From DATJLY01 sp963729295 (GTDB lineage Bacteria; Pseudomonadota; Alphaproteobacteria; ATCC43930; CGMCC-115725), in the NCBI GenBank assembly GCA_963729295.1, contig CAVSNJ010000021.1, positions 1-64,000 of the forward strand: DNA of 64,000 nucleotides, given 5' to 3'. Positions 25,357-33,162 of this stretch are shown in pieces. The position numbers and the translations under genes were made by a program. How positions within the stretch are numbered: the first letter of the stretch is position 1; each line of letters opens with the position of its first letter. The notes beneath the pieces were generated by a model. That model saw only the letters and a program-made list of their open reading frames with translations, was not told the DNA's origin and did no database searches.

Positions 25357-26694
25357 TTACCGCGGGGACGCGGCGAGCGCGGCGAGGGAGGATTCGAAGC
25401 GCGCGCGGTCGCCGGATATCCCGGTCTCGTTGAAGATCTCGGCGGTGAGCGCCTTCACCGTCGCCTCGTCGAGCGCGACGCCGTTCTCGGCGAGGTAGGA
25501 TTTCGCGGCCGCGATCGCCTCGTCCATCTCGCCGCCGCGCTTATACTGCTTGTAGTAGTCGTGCCGCCCGCCCGTGCCCAACGCCTCGGCCAGAAGATCG
25601 GTGAAGTTTTTGACCGCGAACGGGTAGGACAATTCAGCACCCGACAGCGCCCGGTGGCAGGCATGGTAGAGCGTGACGAGCACGTCGACGTGAGCCGCGG
25701 CGGCCGTTTCCGCGACACGGGCGTGGAGTTCGCGCTCGTGCTCGGGATGGCGCGCGGCCGGGCCGCCGCAGGTGTAGCCGAAGCCGCGCTCCTGCGCGAT
25801 CTCGACGAGCTCGACATTGGGAATGGCGGAGATGAGCGCGGCGACGCTTTCGGCGACGCCGGCGATACCTTCATGCTCGTGGATGGCGACGCGCTGGCGC
25901 GGCAGGTCGGTGCGGAATTTTCCTTGAAGGCGCGGCAGGATCTCGGCGAGGAATTTCGAGACGTGGCCGAATTCGAAATCGGGCTTGGCGTAGTCGTGCC
26001 AGTTCTCGCCGAACTGCTTGGTGCAGGACGGGCACCACGACAGGACGCGTTTCGGCGCGACGCGCTTGAAGGCGTCGTAAGTGTGGCCCGCGACCTTGGC
26101 GTAGTTGCCGAGATCGGCCTCGTGGAAATGATAGACGCCGCAGCAATGGCCGGGCCCGCCCATCACCTCGTAGGAGACGCCGAGCGCTTCCAATATGTCC
26201 ATGACGTTGAAGACGAGATGCGGCGTGCGGAGCACGTTGCAGCCGGTGTAGAAGACGAAGTCGGCCGATCCTTCGCGGTCCTGCCGGTTGACGCGGGCGA
26301 GCGCGTCCGATGGCGCCTGCATGCTCGAAAGGAGCCGCACCGAATGCGACATGGTGCGGAAGCGCCGCCGCGCGGCTTCGGCGCGCTCGGCCTCGCTTTT
26401 CTCGAGGCGCTTGCGCATGCGCTCGATCGAGACCCACTGGCGCACGTTGATGCCCTCGGGGCAGGCGGCGCTGCATTGCGCGCTGCCGTTGCACGCCTCG
26501 ACCCAGCGCGCGGCCTCGTCGGACTGGCCGCCTTCGGTGAGCGCGCGCAGCCCCGCGGCGATGGCGGTGGCGCGCGATTTGTCGAGCCCGGCGAGCGGCG
26601 CCGTCGGACACGCCTCGACGCATTTGCCGCAGGTCGTGCAGCGCGCGAGATGCTCCGCCTCGGTGCGGGCGAGATAATGGAGATAGTCGTCCAT
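25357..26694 (-). CDS. Fe-S oxidoreductase with two CCG domains (HdrD/GlpC-like)
   Basis: A 445-residue protein. The N terminus carries two [4Fe-4S] sites, CTTCGKCVEACP and CNGSAQCSAACP. Two cysteine-rich CCG-type regions follow: GGPGHCCGVYHF with WCPSCTKQ, and GYTCGGPAARHP with LYHACHR. The arrangement recalls heterodisulfide-reductase D and the Fe-S subunits of glycerol-3-phosphate or glycolate dehydrogenases, which relay electrons to quinone. Next to an acyl-CoA dehydrogenase it may take electrons from ETF or a flavin partner, which is inference. It lies 17 bp downstream of cysH and 70 bp upstream of the ligase. Confidence 0.8.
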   Translation of the reverse strand: MDDYLHYLARTEAEHLARCTTCGKCVEACPTAPLAGLDKSRATAIAAGLRALTEGGQSDEAARWVEACNGSAQCSAACPEGINVRQWVSIERMRKRLEKSEAERAEAARRRFRTMSHSVRLLSSMQAPSDALARVNRQDREGSADFVFYTGCNVLRTPHLVFNVMDILEALGVSYEVMGGPGHCCGVYHFHEADLGNYAKVAGHTYDAFKRVAPKRVLSWCPSCTKQFGENWHDYAKPDFEFGHVSKFLAEILPRLQGKFRTDLPRQRVAIHEHEGIAGVAESVAALISAIPNVELVEIAQERGFGYTCGGPAARHPEHERELHARVAETAAAAHVDVLVTLYHACHRALSGAELSYPFAVKNFTDLLAEALGTGGRHDYYKQYKRGGEMDEAIAAAKSYLAENGVALDEATVKALTAEIFNETGISGDRARFESSLAALAASPR

Positions 26695-26711
26695 CGCCGC
26701 GCGATGTTAGG

Positions 26712-27440
26712 TCAGAGACCCGACGACATCCAGGATTCGTGAATGCCGCACTCGGTCTTGTCGAGCCCGGCCCAGCGGCCGGCGCGCGGATCGTCGGCGG
26801 GCGCGCCCGGCTTGGTGCAGGGCATGCAACCGATCGAGCGATAGCCTTGCGTCGCGAGCGGGTGCGGCGGCAGGCCGCGCGTGGTGAATTCGCAGCCGAG
26901 CTGCTCGGAGCTCCACGGCGCCAGCGGATTGAGCTTGATGCGCGGACCATCGGGCTCGATCACCGGGAGCGACCCGCGCTCGCCGCCGTGATAGCGCTTG
27001 CGCCCGGAGATCCATGCCGAGAAGCCCGACAGCGCACGATTGAGCGGGACCACTTTACGGAGTGCGCAGCACGCATCGGGATTGCGCTGCCACAGCGTGC
27101 CGTCGGGATCGCGCGCTGCGACCGTCTCCAGGTCGGGCGTGAGCGAGCGCACGTCGCTGAGGCCCAGCTCTGCCACCAGCGTGTCGCGATAGGCCAAGGT
27201 CGCGGGGAAATGCTTCTGGGTGTCGAGGAAGAGGACCGGCGTCGCCTTGTCGATCGCCGCCACCATGTGCAGCAGAACGGCGGCCTCGGCGCCGAACGAG
27301 GAGACGAGGCAAATGCGGCCGCGGAACTCGCCGATCATCGGCCTGAGCAGCGCCTCGCCGGCCAAATGGCCGTAGCGCGCGGCGAGTGCCGCGGCATCGG
27401 GCTCGGACGTCAGGGCCTCGTCGGCCATCGCAAACCCCAT
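26712..27440 (-). CDS. cysH: Phosphoadenylyl/adenylyl-sulfate reductase
   Basis: A 242-residue PAPS/APS reductase producing sulfite. Family motifs are SSFGAEAAVLLHM, VLFLDTQKHFPATLAYRD and the C-terminal KTECGIHE. The cysteine pairs CC (DACCALRK) and CMPC indicate the [4Fe-4S]-bearing form typical of APS reductases, so it may use APS directly. The first ATG is at 27440; a second at 27428 (MADEALT) has GGGG seven bases upstream and may be the real start. No sulfite reductase is adjacent, and the gene is separated from cysD-cysNC by 11 kb, heading the beta-oxidation operon instead. Confidence 0.93.
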   Translation of the reverse strand: MGFAMADEALTSEPDAAALAARYGHLAGEALLRPMIGEFRGRICLVSSFGAEAAVLLHMVAAIDKATPVLFLDTQKHFPATLAYRDTLVAELGLSDVRSLTPDLETVAARDPDGTLWQRNPDACCALRKVVPLNRALSGFSAWISGRKRYHGGERGSLPVIEPDGPRIKLNPLAPWSSEQLGCEFTTRGLPPHPLATQGYRSIGCMPCTKPGAPADDPRAGRWAGLDKTECGIHESWMSSGL

Positions 27441-27545
27441 AGAAAATCCGCCCGGCTCGAAGCGGCGCGGGCGGACCCAATCGCTTTAGCCGGATTTCTA
27501 GAGCGCCCGCAAGCTGAAGGCTCAAATCGGCGCTGTGGTAGGAGA

Positions 27546-27600
27546 ATAATCTACGGAATTTTAGAGTCAATAAGATAATTCTACATTAAATTTACTGTAT
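27546..27600 (-). promoter_or_regulatory. AT-rich control region upstream of cysH
   Basis: A very AT-rich island in a GC-rich genome, 106-160 bp before cysH. It holds two imperfect direct copies of ATAAT(T)CTAC (27546-27554 and 27575-27584), 29 bp apart. On the minus strand there is a TTGACT hexamer (27570-27565) without an obvious -10. A promoter with binding sites for a sulfur- or iron-responsive regulator is plausible but not identified. Confidence 0.4.
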
Positions 27601-27610
27601 ATATGAGACC

Positions 27611-27698
27611 GCCCGCCTCTCCATCGACCGCATGCGGTCGATCCTCTCCGCCCCATGGGGCGGAGAGGGAGCAAGCGAAGCGAGCGGGTGAGGTGGGG
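27611..27698. repeat. Palindromic repeat element, copy 1
   Basis: An 88-bp element containing a perfect 20-bp palindrome (27623-27642, centred on GCATGC) and a perfect 26-bp palindrome (27643-27668, CCTCTCCG arms around a CCCCATGGGG centre), bounded by CCCGCCTC on the left and GAGGTGGGG on the right. Near-identical sequence occurs at 29819-29909, and the central arms recur at 38383-38411. It lies between cysH and the ThDP-enzyme gene. Confidence 0.8.
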
Positions 27699-27703
27699 AC
27701 GAC

Positions 27704-29413
27704 CTACTGCGTCAGGCAGACGTTGAGGATGGCGGTCTTGCCGTCCTTCACGCTGCGCAGGCCGTTCTCGATCGCGCCCTTCAGCTCGCCGACCTTCTCG
27801 ACCCTTTGGCCATGGAGGCCGAAGGGCTTCGCCAGCTCGGCATAGTCCGGCCCGTCGATATGGACGCCGTGATACATGTCGGCGCCCATGGCCACGCCAT
27901 CGGGATAATGATGCAGGTGGCCCTTCTGCATGGCGGCGTATTTGCGGTTGTTCATGACGAAGATCATGACCGGCAAATTGTTGCCGCGCGACGCGCCGAG
28001 CGCCTGCACGATCGGGTTGTAGAGGAACGAGCCGTCGCCGACGACGAGCGCCACCGGCCGCTTCGGCGAGGCGAGGCGCACGCCGAGCGCGTAGCCCGTG
28101 CCCTGCCCGAGCCCGCCGCCGACGCGGAAATAGCTTTGCGGCGTGGTCCACGGCAGATGCTGCTGCAAGGGCTGCGAGTGCGTGATCGTCTCCTCGACAT
28201 AGATCGTGTCGGACGGCATGTGCTCGCGCATCGCGCCGATCAAGGCGAGCGGATGGATGCCGCTGCCGTTGCCCGAGGCCGCCGCCTTCTTCTCGGCGTC
28301 GAGCTCGGCGGCCACCATCGTGTCGTGCTCCTTGTGCCAGCGCTGGTGGCGTTCGGCGTTCCTCTGTGCGGTCACGCCGGCGGCGCGCGCGGCTTCCGCC
28401 AGCAACTTGAGCGAGGTGCAGACCTCGCCCTCGAGATACTCGTCGGCCATCAGGGTCTGATAGACCATCGAACCTTTCAGCGGATTCTCGTCGATCGCGA
28501 TGATCGTGCCGCTGGTCGGCTTCTTCGACGGCGGATACCACGGCGCCCGGCAGCACACGAGGAGCACCAGGTCGGCATCCTTCAGGTACCGGTCGATGCG
28601 GTAGCCCAAATGCATCGGATGGTTCTTCGGAAAATTGGCATAAGACGCGCCGCGCTGTCCGACGGGCGCGCCCAGAAGATCGGCGAGCTCGACGAGCGCC
28701 GCGAACGACTTCGGATCGCGGCCGGCGTTGTCGGCAAGGATGACCGGGTTCTTCGCCTTCGCCACGAGATTGGCGATGCGCTCGACATCCTGCGGCTTCG
28801 CCTGCGTCTTGGGCGGCGCGGGAATGGCGCGGCGTCCCTCGGGCGGCGTCCATTCGTGCAGCATGGTCTCGAGCGGCACGTTGAGATAGACCGGGCCCGC
28901 GGGCGTGCGCTGCGCGAACTCGGTGGCGCGGATGATGCTTTCATAAAGCGTCCACGAGCTCGTCACCTGCGTCGCCCATTTGGTGACGGGCTCGACCAGG
29001 CGCTGCGGCCCGCCGATGATGCTGAGGCTGCGGTACCACTGGCCCTCGATGTCGAGCTGCGGGTTCTCGCCGAAGGTGAGGGATTCGCCCGAGAGGATCA
29101 CCATCGGCACTTCGGCGAGCACGGCCGAATGGAGCCCGGCGGTGCCTTGCAGCAGGCCCGCGCCGGCGTGCAGCAGCACGGCTTGCGGCTTGCCGGTGAT
29201 TTGCGTGGCGCCCATCGCCATGTCGACGGCCAGGGTCTCGTGCCAGGATTCGAAATATTGCGGTCCCGGTTTCTGGTTCACCTTCTGGCGCGCCAGCGCC
29301 TCCCACACGGGCGACCATTCCGAGCCCGGCGACGACATGATGTAATCGGTCCCGAGCGCGCGGAACGCCTCGAGGATCGCCTCGCCGCCATCGCAATATT
29401 GCTTCATCGACAT
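27704..29413 (-). CDS. ThDP-dependent enzyme, acetolactate synthase/benzoylformate decarboxylase type
   Basis: A 569-residue protein with the three-domain layout of the family. The ThDP-activating glutamate lies in FESWHETLAVDMAMGA. The cofactor motif is GDGSFLYNPIVQALGASRGN followed by NLPVMIFVMNNRKYA, with GGGLGQGTGYALGVRLA just before it. It would decarboxylate a 2-keto acid and transfer or release the aldehyde unit; which one cannot be read from sequence. ATG at 29413 has GGGAGG eight bases upstream, which fixes the start. It ends next to a palindromic element and is not clearly in an operon. Confidence 0.85.
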   Translation of the reverse strand: MSMKQYCDGGEAILEAFRALGTDYIMSSPGSEWSPVWEALARQKVNQKPGPQYFESWHETLAVDMAMGATQITGKPQAVLLHAGAGLLQGTAGLHSAVLAEVPMVILSGESLTFGENPQLDIEGQWYRSLSIIGGPQRLVEPVTKWATQVTSSWTLYESIIRATEFAQRTPAGPVYLNVPLETMLHEWTPPEGRRAIPAPPKTQAKPQDVERIANLVAKAKNPVILADNAGRDPKSFAALVELADLLGAPVGQRGASYANFPKNHPMHLGYRIDRYLKDADLVLLVCCRAPWYPPSKKPTSGTIIAIDENPLKGSMVYQTLMADEYLEGEVCTSLKLLAEAARAAGVTAQRNAERHQRWHKEHDTMVAAELDAEKKAAASGNGSGIHPLALIGAMREHMPSDTIYVEETITHSQPLQQHLPWTTPQSYFRVGGGLGQGTGYALGVRLASPKRPVALVVGDGSFLYNPIVQALGASRGNNLPVMIFVMNNRKYAAMQKGHLHHYPDGVAMGADMYHGVHIDGPDYAELAKPFGLHGQRVEKVGELKGAIENGLRSVKDGKTAILNVCLTQ

Positions 29414-29602
29414 CGATATCCTCCCTTGGATGGCGGCATCATACCCGACGGCATGAGGCACGCCAGACCCTAGGTTCCGGCGGGCCAGGCGGCGGCGATC
29501 ACATTTTCGCCCTGCCCCATTCCCTCGTGCGGAGAGCGCGGGAGGGTATTCTTCCTCGTCATGTCCGGCCTTGTGCCACGGCATGCAACTGTTCTCGGCA
29601 AT

Positions 29603-29632
29603 AAAAAACGTGGCGGGCCGGGACCAGCCCGG
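29603..29632 (-). terminator. Possible rho-independent terminator
   Basis: On the minus strand a five-pair GC stem (CCGGG/CCCGG, loop of five) is followed after about nine bases by TTTTTT, directly after the stop of the gene ending at 29642. The stem is short and the spacing to the T run is longer than usual. Confidence 0.4.
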
Positions 29633-29641
29633 TTCTGACGC

Positions 29642-30619
29642 TCAGGACGGCGAGGGCGGACCGTTGGCGGCGTCCGGAGCCGGCGGCGGCGCGGCTGCGG
29701 CTGCGGCAAATTGGGTTCGTTCCGCAGACTCCGCCCTGCGCGCGCGGATGCGGGCGCGCTCGACCGCGCGGCGCTGCTGGCGCGTCAGGTGCGATGCGGT
29801 TCGCGATGCGGCTTCCCGCCCCACCTCTCCGTCGACCTCATGCGGTCGATCCTCTCCGCCCCCGGGGGCGGAGAGGGAGGGACCCGCGGAGCGGGAGGGT
29901 GAGGTGGGGGAAGCCTCGCGCCGGCGCGCCTGGAGCCGGTCGAGCGCGGCGGTGGCGCGGTGGAGCGCGCGCTCGATCGACGCCTCGTAGCGCGACAGCG
30001 CCGTCATGCGGCTTTCGGGCCAGATCGGCCGGTCGGGTTTTTGGGGGCTGCGCTCCGGCGGCGGCTCGGGTTCGGGCGCCGCGTCATCGTCCGCAGCGTC
30101 ACCCTTTGCCGTGATCGCGTCCTCGACCTGCGCGTCGGTCATGGTCTGCACCACGTCCCAGGCGATCGCGCGCAGGCTCGGCGGCGGCTCCCACGGCTTG
30201 CGGTCCGGCGGCGGCGCCGGCGGGTTCGCCTTCAGCTCGGCCAGCACCTGCTCGTAGATCTCCTCGCGCGCCTCGCGATGCGCGATCGTGATGGCCTCCT
30301 CGTTGAGGGACGCCGCCTCCTGGCGCCACACGCGGCGCAAGCGCCAGTTGCCCATGACGATGCGGTCGCACAGCACGGTCTCCGCCTCGCCCGCGGGATC
30401 GAGCGCTTGCTTCAGCGCCGCGCCGAAGCGCAGAAAATCTTCGACGTCCTCGTCGAGGATGAGGATGTGCTCGGCGGCGAGGCCGTGGCGCAGCGCGTTG
30501 CGGCGCGAGCGCTCCTTGCCCGCGCCGGTGCGGGGGCCGGTGCTTTTGCGGGCGTTGCGGCGGTTGGCGTCGATCTGGGCGTCGGATGAGGCATGGGGCG
30601 TCTCCGTCAATGTACGCAT
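29642..30619 (-). CDS. Hypothetical protein with NARKSTGPRT motif
   Basis: A 325-residue protein. Residues about 17-50 contain DANRRNARKSTGPRTGAGK and RRNALRHGLAAEH, a signature shared by a family of uncharacterised bacterial proteins often present in several copies per genome. The middle is helical and charged, with RRVWRQEAASLNEEA; the C-terminal third is Pro-, Ala- and Arg-rich and low in complexity. Codons around residues 236-267 are supplied by a palindromic repeat (29819-29909), which is read through in frame. The start codon lies inside a 9-bp inverted repeat that could be an operator. No function is known; the basic N terminus could bind nucleic acid. Confidence 0.6.
   Translation of the reverse strand: MRTLTETPHASSDAQIDANRRNARKSTGPRTGAGKERSRRNALRHGLAAEHILILDEDVEDFLRFGAALKQALDPAGEAETVLCDRIVMGNWRLRRVWRQEAASLNEEAITIAHREAREEIYEQVLAELKANPPAPPPDRKPWEPPPSLRAIAWDVVQTMTDAQVEDAITAKGDAADDDAAPEPEPPPERSPQKPDRPIWPESRMTALSRYEASIERALHRATAALDRLQARRREASPTSPSRSAGPSLSAPGGGEDRPHEVDGEVGREAASRTASHLTRQQRRAVERARIRARRAESAERTQFAAAAAAPPPAPDAANGPPSPS
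29819..29909. repeat. Palindromic repeat element, copy 2, inside a coding region
   Basis: A 91-bp unit with perfect 9-bp terminal inverted repeats (CCCCACCTC at 29819-29827, GAGGTGGGG at 29901-29909) and an internal perfect 26-bp palindrome (29851-29876). It matches copy 1 at 27611-27698 for most of its length. It lies wholly within the hypothetical gene at 29642-30619 without closing its frame. Confidence 0.8.
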
Positions 30620-30641
30620 AATATAATGGTAAATGCGTACA
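30611..30641. promoter_or_regulatory. Perfect dyad over the start of the hypothetical gene
   Basis: TGTACGCAT (30611-30619) and ATGCGTACA (30633-30641) form a 9-bp perfect inverted repeat with 13 bp of AT-rich sequence between them. The left arm contains the ATG of the leftward gene and the spacer contains a TATATT-like -10. This looks like an operator for a dimeric repressor, possibly autoregulation; the protein that binds it is unknown. Confidence 0.5.
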
Positions 30642-30743
30642 ACGGCAAGAGGCGCGCGGCGCGTGCGGCGGCGCTTGTGCCGAAGCGCGCGCGGCGACGT
30701 TTAGAGAGCGGGTGCTCGAGCCCGCGGGAAAAGGAGCGGACGA

Positions 30744-31070
30744 ATGGTGGCGGTGAAGGACAAGGCGACGGAAAAGGCGATCGAGAAGGCGGCCGAGGCG
30801 ATCGACGCGCTCGCCGAGCGCGCCAAGGACACGCTCTACGGCATGGCGCGGCACGCCGACCAGCTCGACACCGGCGAGCTGCGCGAGGGCGCGTGGCGCA
30901 TGGCCGAGCGGGCGCGCACCCAGGCGGCCGATCTCGCCGGCGACCTCTATACCCGCGGCCGGCGCTCGGCGAGCGCGGTGCGCGGCCAGGTCGAGGAGCA
31001 GCCGTGGATCGCCGTCGCCGTCGTCGGCGCGGTGGCGCTGATGCTGGGCTATGCCCTGAAGAGCCGCTAG
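30744..31070 (+). CDS. DUF883 (ElaB/YqjD-type) membrane-anchored protein
   Basis: A 108-residue protein. The first 80 residues are charged and helical (KDKATEKAIEKAAEAIDALAERAK), and the C terminus is a single membrane anchor in the family context VEEQPWIAVAVVGAVALMLGYALKSR (about residues 83-108). DUF883 proteins are inner-membrane anchored, stress-induced and in Escherichia coli bind ribosomes. The start ATG at 30744 follows AAAAGGAGCGGACGA. It ends converging on a possible small gene, the two stop codons sharing CTAG. Confidence 0.82.
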   Translation: MVAVKDKATEKAIEKAAEAIDALAERAKDTLYGMARHADQLDTGELREGAWRMAERARTQAADLAGDLYTRGRRSASAVRGQVEEQPWIAVAVVGAVALMLGYALKSR

Positions 31071-31252
31071 CTGAACCACTCGACGACGCGCGCCAAGCGC
31101 TCGCGCACGACGCCCGGCATCTTCTCGAGGCACACGGCATAGAGCAATCCGATGAGGCAGATCGCGGTATAGGCGAGCGTGGTGCTCATCGGGCTTGCCA
31201 TGAAGCGGCGGAAGCGGCCGGCGGCGCTGCGCAGATGATCGGGATCGAGCAC
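31067..31252 (-). CDS. Possible small single-span membrane protein
   Basis: A 61-residue frame from GTG at 31252, or 44 residues from ATG at 31201 (MASPMSTTLAYTAICLIGLL). It contains one hydrophobic segment, TLAYTAICLIGLLYAVCLE, followed by basic residues. It fills the gap between the DUF883 gene and the next operon, and its stop codon overlaps the DUF883 stop. No family is recognised; a non-coding stretch is possible. Confidence 0.3.
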   Translation of the reverse strand: MLDPDHLRSAAGRFRRFMASPMSTTLAYTAICLIGLLYAVCLEKMPGVVRERLARVVEWFS

Positions 31253-31354
31253 GGGCGAAACCTCGAAGCCGGAAGCGTCATTTTGAACGCGCGCTGACGC
31301 CGCGCGTTCCCGGCGACCGCGCGCCGCGATAGGATGGTCCTCGGGAGGACACCC

Positions 31355-32245
31355 ATGGCCAAGACCATCATCACCTGCGCCGTCACCGGCGGCGGACCGA
31401 TCGGCAAGCACCCCGCCATTCCGACGACGCCGCAGCAGATCGCCGAGGCCGCGATCAGCGCCGCCAACGCCGGCGCGGCCATCGTCCATTGCCATGTGCG
31501 CGAGCCCAAGACCGGGCAGGGCAGCATGGAACTGGCCTATTACCGCGAGGTGGTGGAGCGCGTGCGGCAAAGCCGCACCGACGTGCTCATCAACCTGACG
31601 ACCGGGCCCGGCGCCATGTTCGTGCCGTCGAAGGACGACCCGAGCCAACCCGGCCCCGGCACCAACATGTGCAGCGCCGAGGTCAGGACGCGCCACGTCG
31701 TCGAGCTCAGGCCCGACATCTGCTCGCTCGATCTCTGCACCATGTGGAGCCGCACGCGCGCCTTCATGAACGTACCCGAGATCCTGATCGAGATGGCGAA
31801 GCGCGTGCGCGCGGCCGGCGTGCTGCCCGAGCTCGAATGTTTCGATTCGGGCGACATCCAGCTCGCCAAGGATTTCCTGCAAGGCGGCGTGCTCGAGGCG
31901 CCGCTCTTGTTCCAGCTCGTGCTCGGCATCTCCTATGGCGCGGCGGCGACGCCCGAGGCCATGACCTACATGAAGAACCAGCTCCCGCCCGGCTCGCGCT
32001 GGGCCGCGTTCGGCATCTCGCGCGCGCAGTTCCCGATGGTGGCGCAGGCGGTGCTGCTCGGCGGGCACGTGCGCGTCGGGCTCGAGGACAACCACTATCT
32101 CGAGCGCGGCGTCTTCGCCTCGAACGCACAGCTCGTCGCGCGCGCGGTCGAGATCGTCCGGCTGTTGGGCGGCGAGCCCGCCTCGCCCGACGAGGCGCGG
32201 CAGATCCTCGGCCTCGCCACGGTCAAGGCGCGCGCGGTCGCGTAA
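31355..32245 (+). CDS. Beta-keto acid cleavage enzyme (BKACE, DUF849)
   Basis: A 296-residue TIM-barrel protein of the family founded on 3-keto-5-aminohexanoate cleavage enzyme. The zinc ligands are in AAIVHCHVREP (His-x-His), and the family pieces INLTTGPG, LELRPDICSLDLCT-like and VRVGLEDNHYL are present. These enzymes condense a beta-keto acid with acetyl-CoA to give acetoacetate and a new acyl-CoA; the substrate side chain varies widely and includes dehydrocarnitine in some members. ATG at 31355 has GGGAGGAC upstream. It is followed 10 bp later by a secreted metallo-hydrolase. Confidence 0.9.
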   Translation: MAKTIITCAVTGGGPIGKHPAIPTTPQQIAEAAISAANAGAAIVHCHVREPKTGQGSMELAYYREVVERVRQSRTDVLINLTTGPGAMFVPSKDDPSQPGPGTNMCSAEVRTRHVVELRPDICSLDLCTMWSRTRAFMNVPEILIEMAKRVRAAGVLPELECFDSGDIQLAKDFLQGGVLEAPLLFQLVLGISYGAAATPEAMTYMKNQLPPGSRWAAFGISRAQFPMVAQAVLLGGHVRVGLEDNHYLERGVFASNAQLVARAVEIVRLLGGEPASPDEARQILGLATVKARAVA

Positions 32246-32255
32246 GGAGCAGAAC

Positions 32256-33158
32256 ATGCGGGGGGTTGCAGCGCTCGCGCTTGCCTGTGCCTGCGCGCTG
32301 GCGGCATTTTCCGTCCGCGCGCAGCAGACCGATTATTCGAAGGTCGAAATCAGGACCACCGATCTCGGCAACCATACCTGGATGCTGCAAGGCCAGGGCG
32401 GCAACATCACCGTGGCGGTCGCCGGCAACAGCATCGTCATCGTCGATACCGAGTACGCGCCGCTCCACGACAAGATCAAGGCGGCGATCGCGAAAGTGTC
32501 GAGCGCGCCGATCCGCTATGCGATCGACACGCACTACCACCTCGATCATACCGGCGGCAACGCGGCCTTCGCCGCCGAGGGCACGATCATCGTCGCGCAG
32601 GAGACTGTGCGGAAGCGTCTTAGCGCCGGGGCCCGAGCCGGGCTCACGCCGGCGACGCCGGCGGTCTCGGGCAAGGCGCTGCCGTCGAAAACCTATAACT
32701 CGTCGATGACCTTGAAGTTCGGCGGGCGGACGGCGGTGCTGCGCCACGCGCCGCACGCGCACACGGACGGCGACACCTATGTCTGGTTCCCCGAAGCCGA
32801 CGTGCTCGCGACCGGCGACACGGTGGTGTTCCAGCGCTTTCCCAACATCGACTATCTGGGCGGCGGCAGCGTCGACGGCATGATCGCCGCGAGCGATGCC
32901 TATCTGAAGTTCGTGGACGACAAGACCCGGATCGTGCCGGGTCATGGGCCGGTGGGCGACAAGGCGGCGCTCACCCAGTATCGCGCCATGCTGGTGGCGG
33001 CGAAGGAGCGCATGACGAAGCTCATCGCGGACGGCAAGAGCGAGGACGAGGCGGTGGCGGCAAATCCCTGTGCCGACTTTGCGCAGAAATTCGGCGCGAG
33101 CGATGCCGAGAGCACGCACTTCATCCGCGTCGCCTATCACGCGCTGAAGGGCGGCTGA
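32256..33158 (+). CDS. Secreted metallo-beta-lactamase-fold hydrolase
   Basis: A 300-residue protein with a signal peptide (MRGVAALALACACALAAFSVRA, cleavage after about residue 22) and a complete MBL metal site: DTHYHLDHTGGN, the histidine in APHAHTDGDTYV, TGDTVVF and VPGHGPVGD. It should be a periplasmic binuclear zinc hydrolase. Members of this subgroup include lactonases, quinoprotein-associated relatives and beta-lactamases, so the exact reaction is open. It is 10 bp downstream of the BKACE gene, indicating one operon. Confidence 0.88.
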   Translation: MRGVAALALACACALAAFSVRAQQTDYSKVEIRTTDLGNHTWMLQGQGGNITVAVAGNSIVIVDTEYAPLHDKIKAAIAKVSSAPIRYAIDTHYHLDHTGGNAAFAAEGTIIVAQETVRKRLSAGARAGLTPATPAVSGKALPSKTYNSSMTLKFGGRTAVLRHAPHAHTDGDTYVWFPEADVLATGDTVVFQRFPNIDYLGGGSVDGMIAASDAYLKFVDDKTRIVPGHGPVGDKAALTQYRAMLVAAKERMTKLIADGKSEDEAVAANPCADFAQKFGASDAESTHFIRVAYHALKGG

Positions 33159-33162
33159 GCCC

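Noticed and set aside
30099..31133. Minus-strand open frame overlapping the hypothetical and DUF883 genes
   Set aside because: Arg/Pro/Ala-rich composition, antisense to the convincing DUF883 gene, no recognisable motif.
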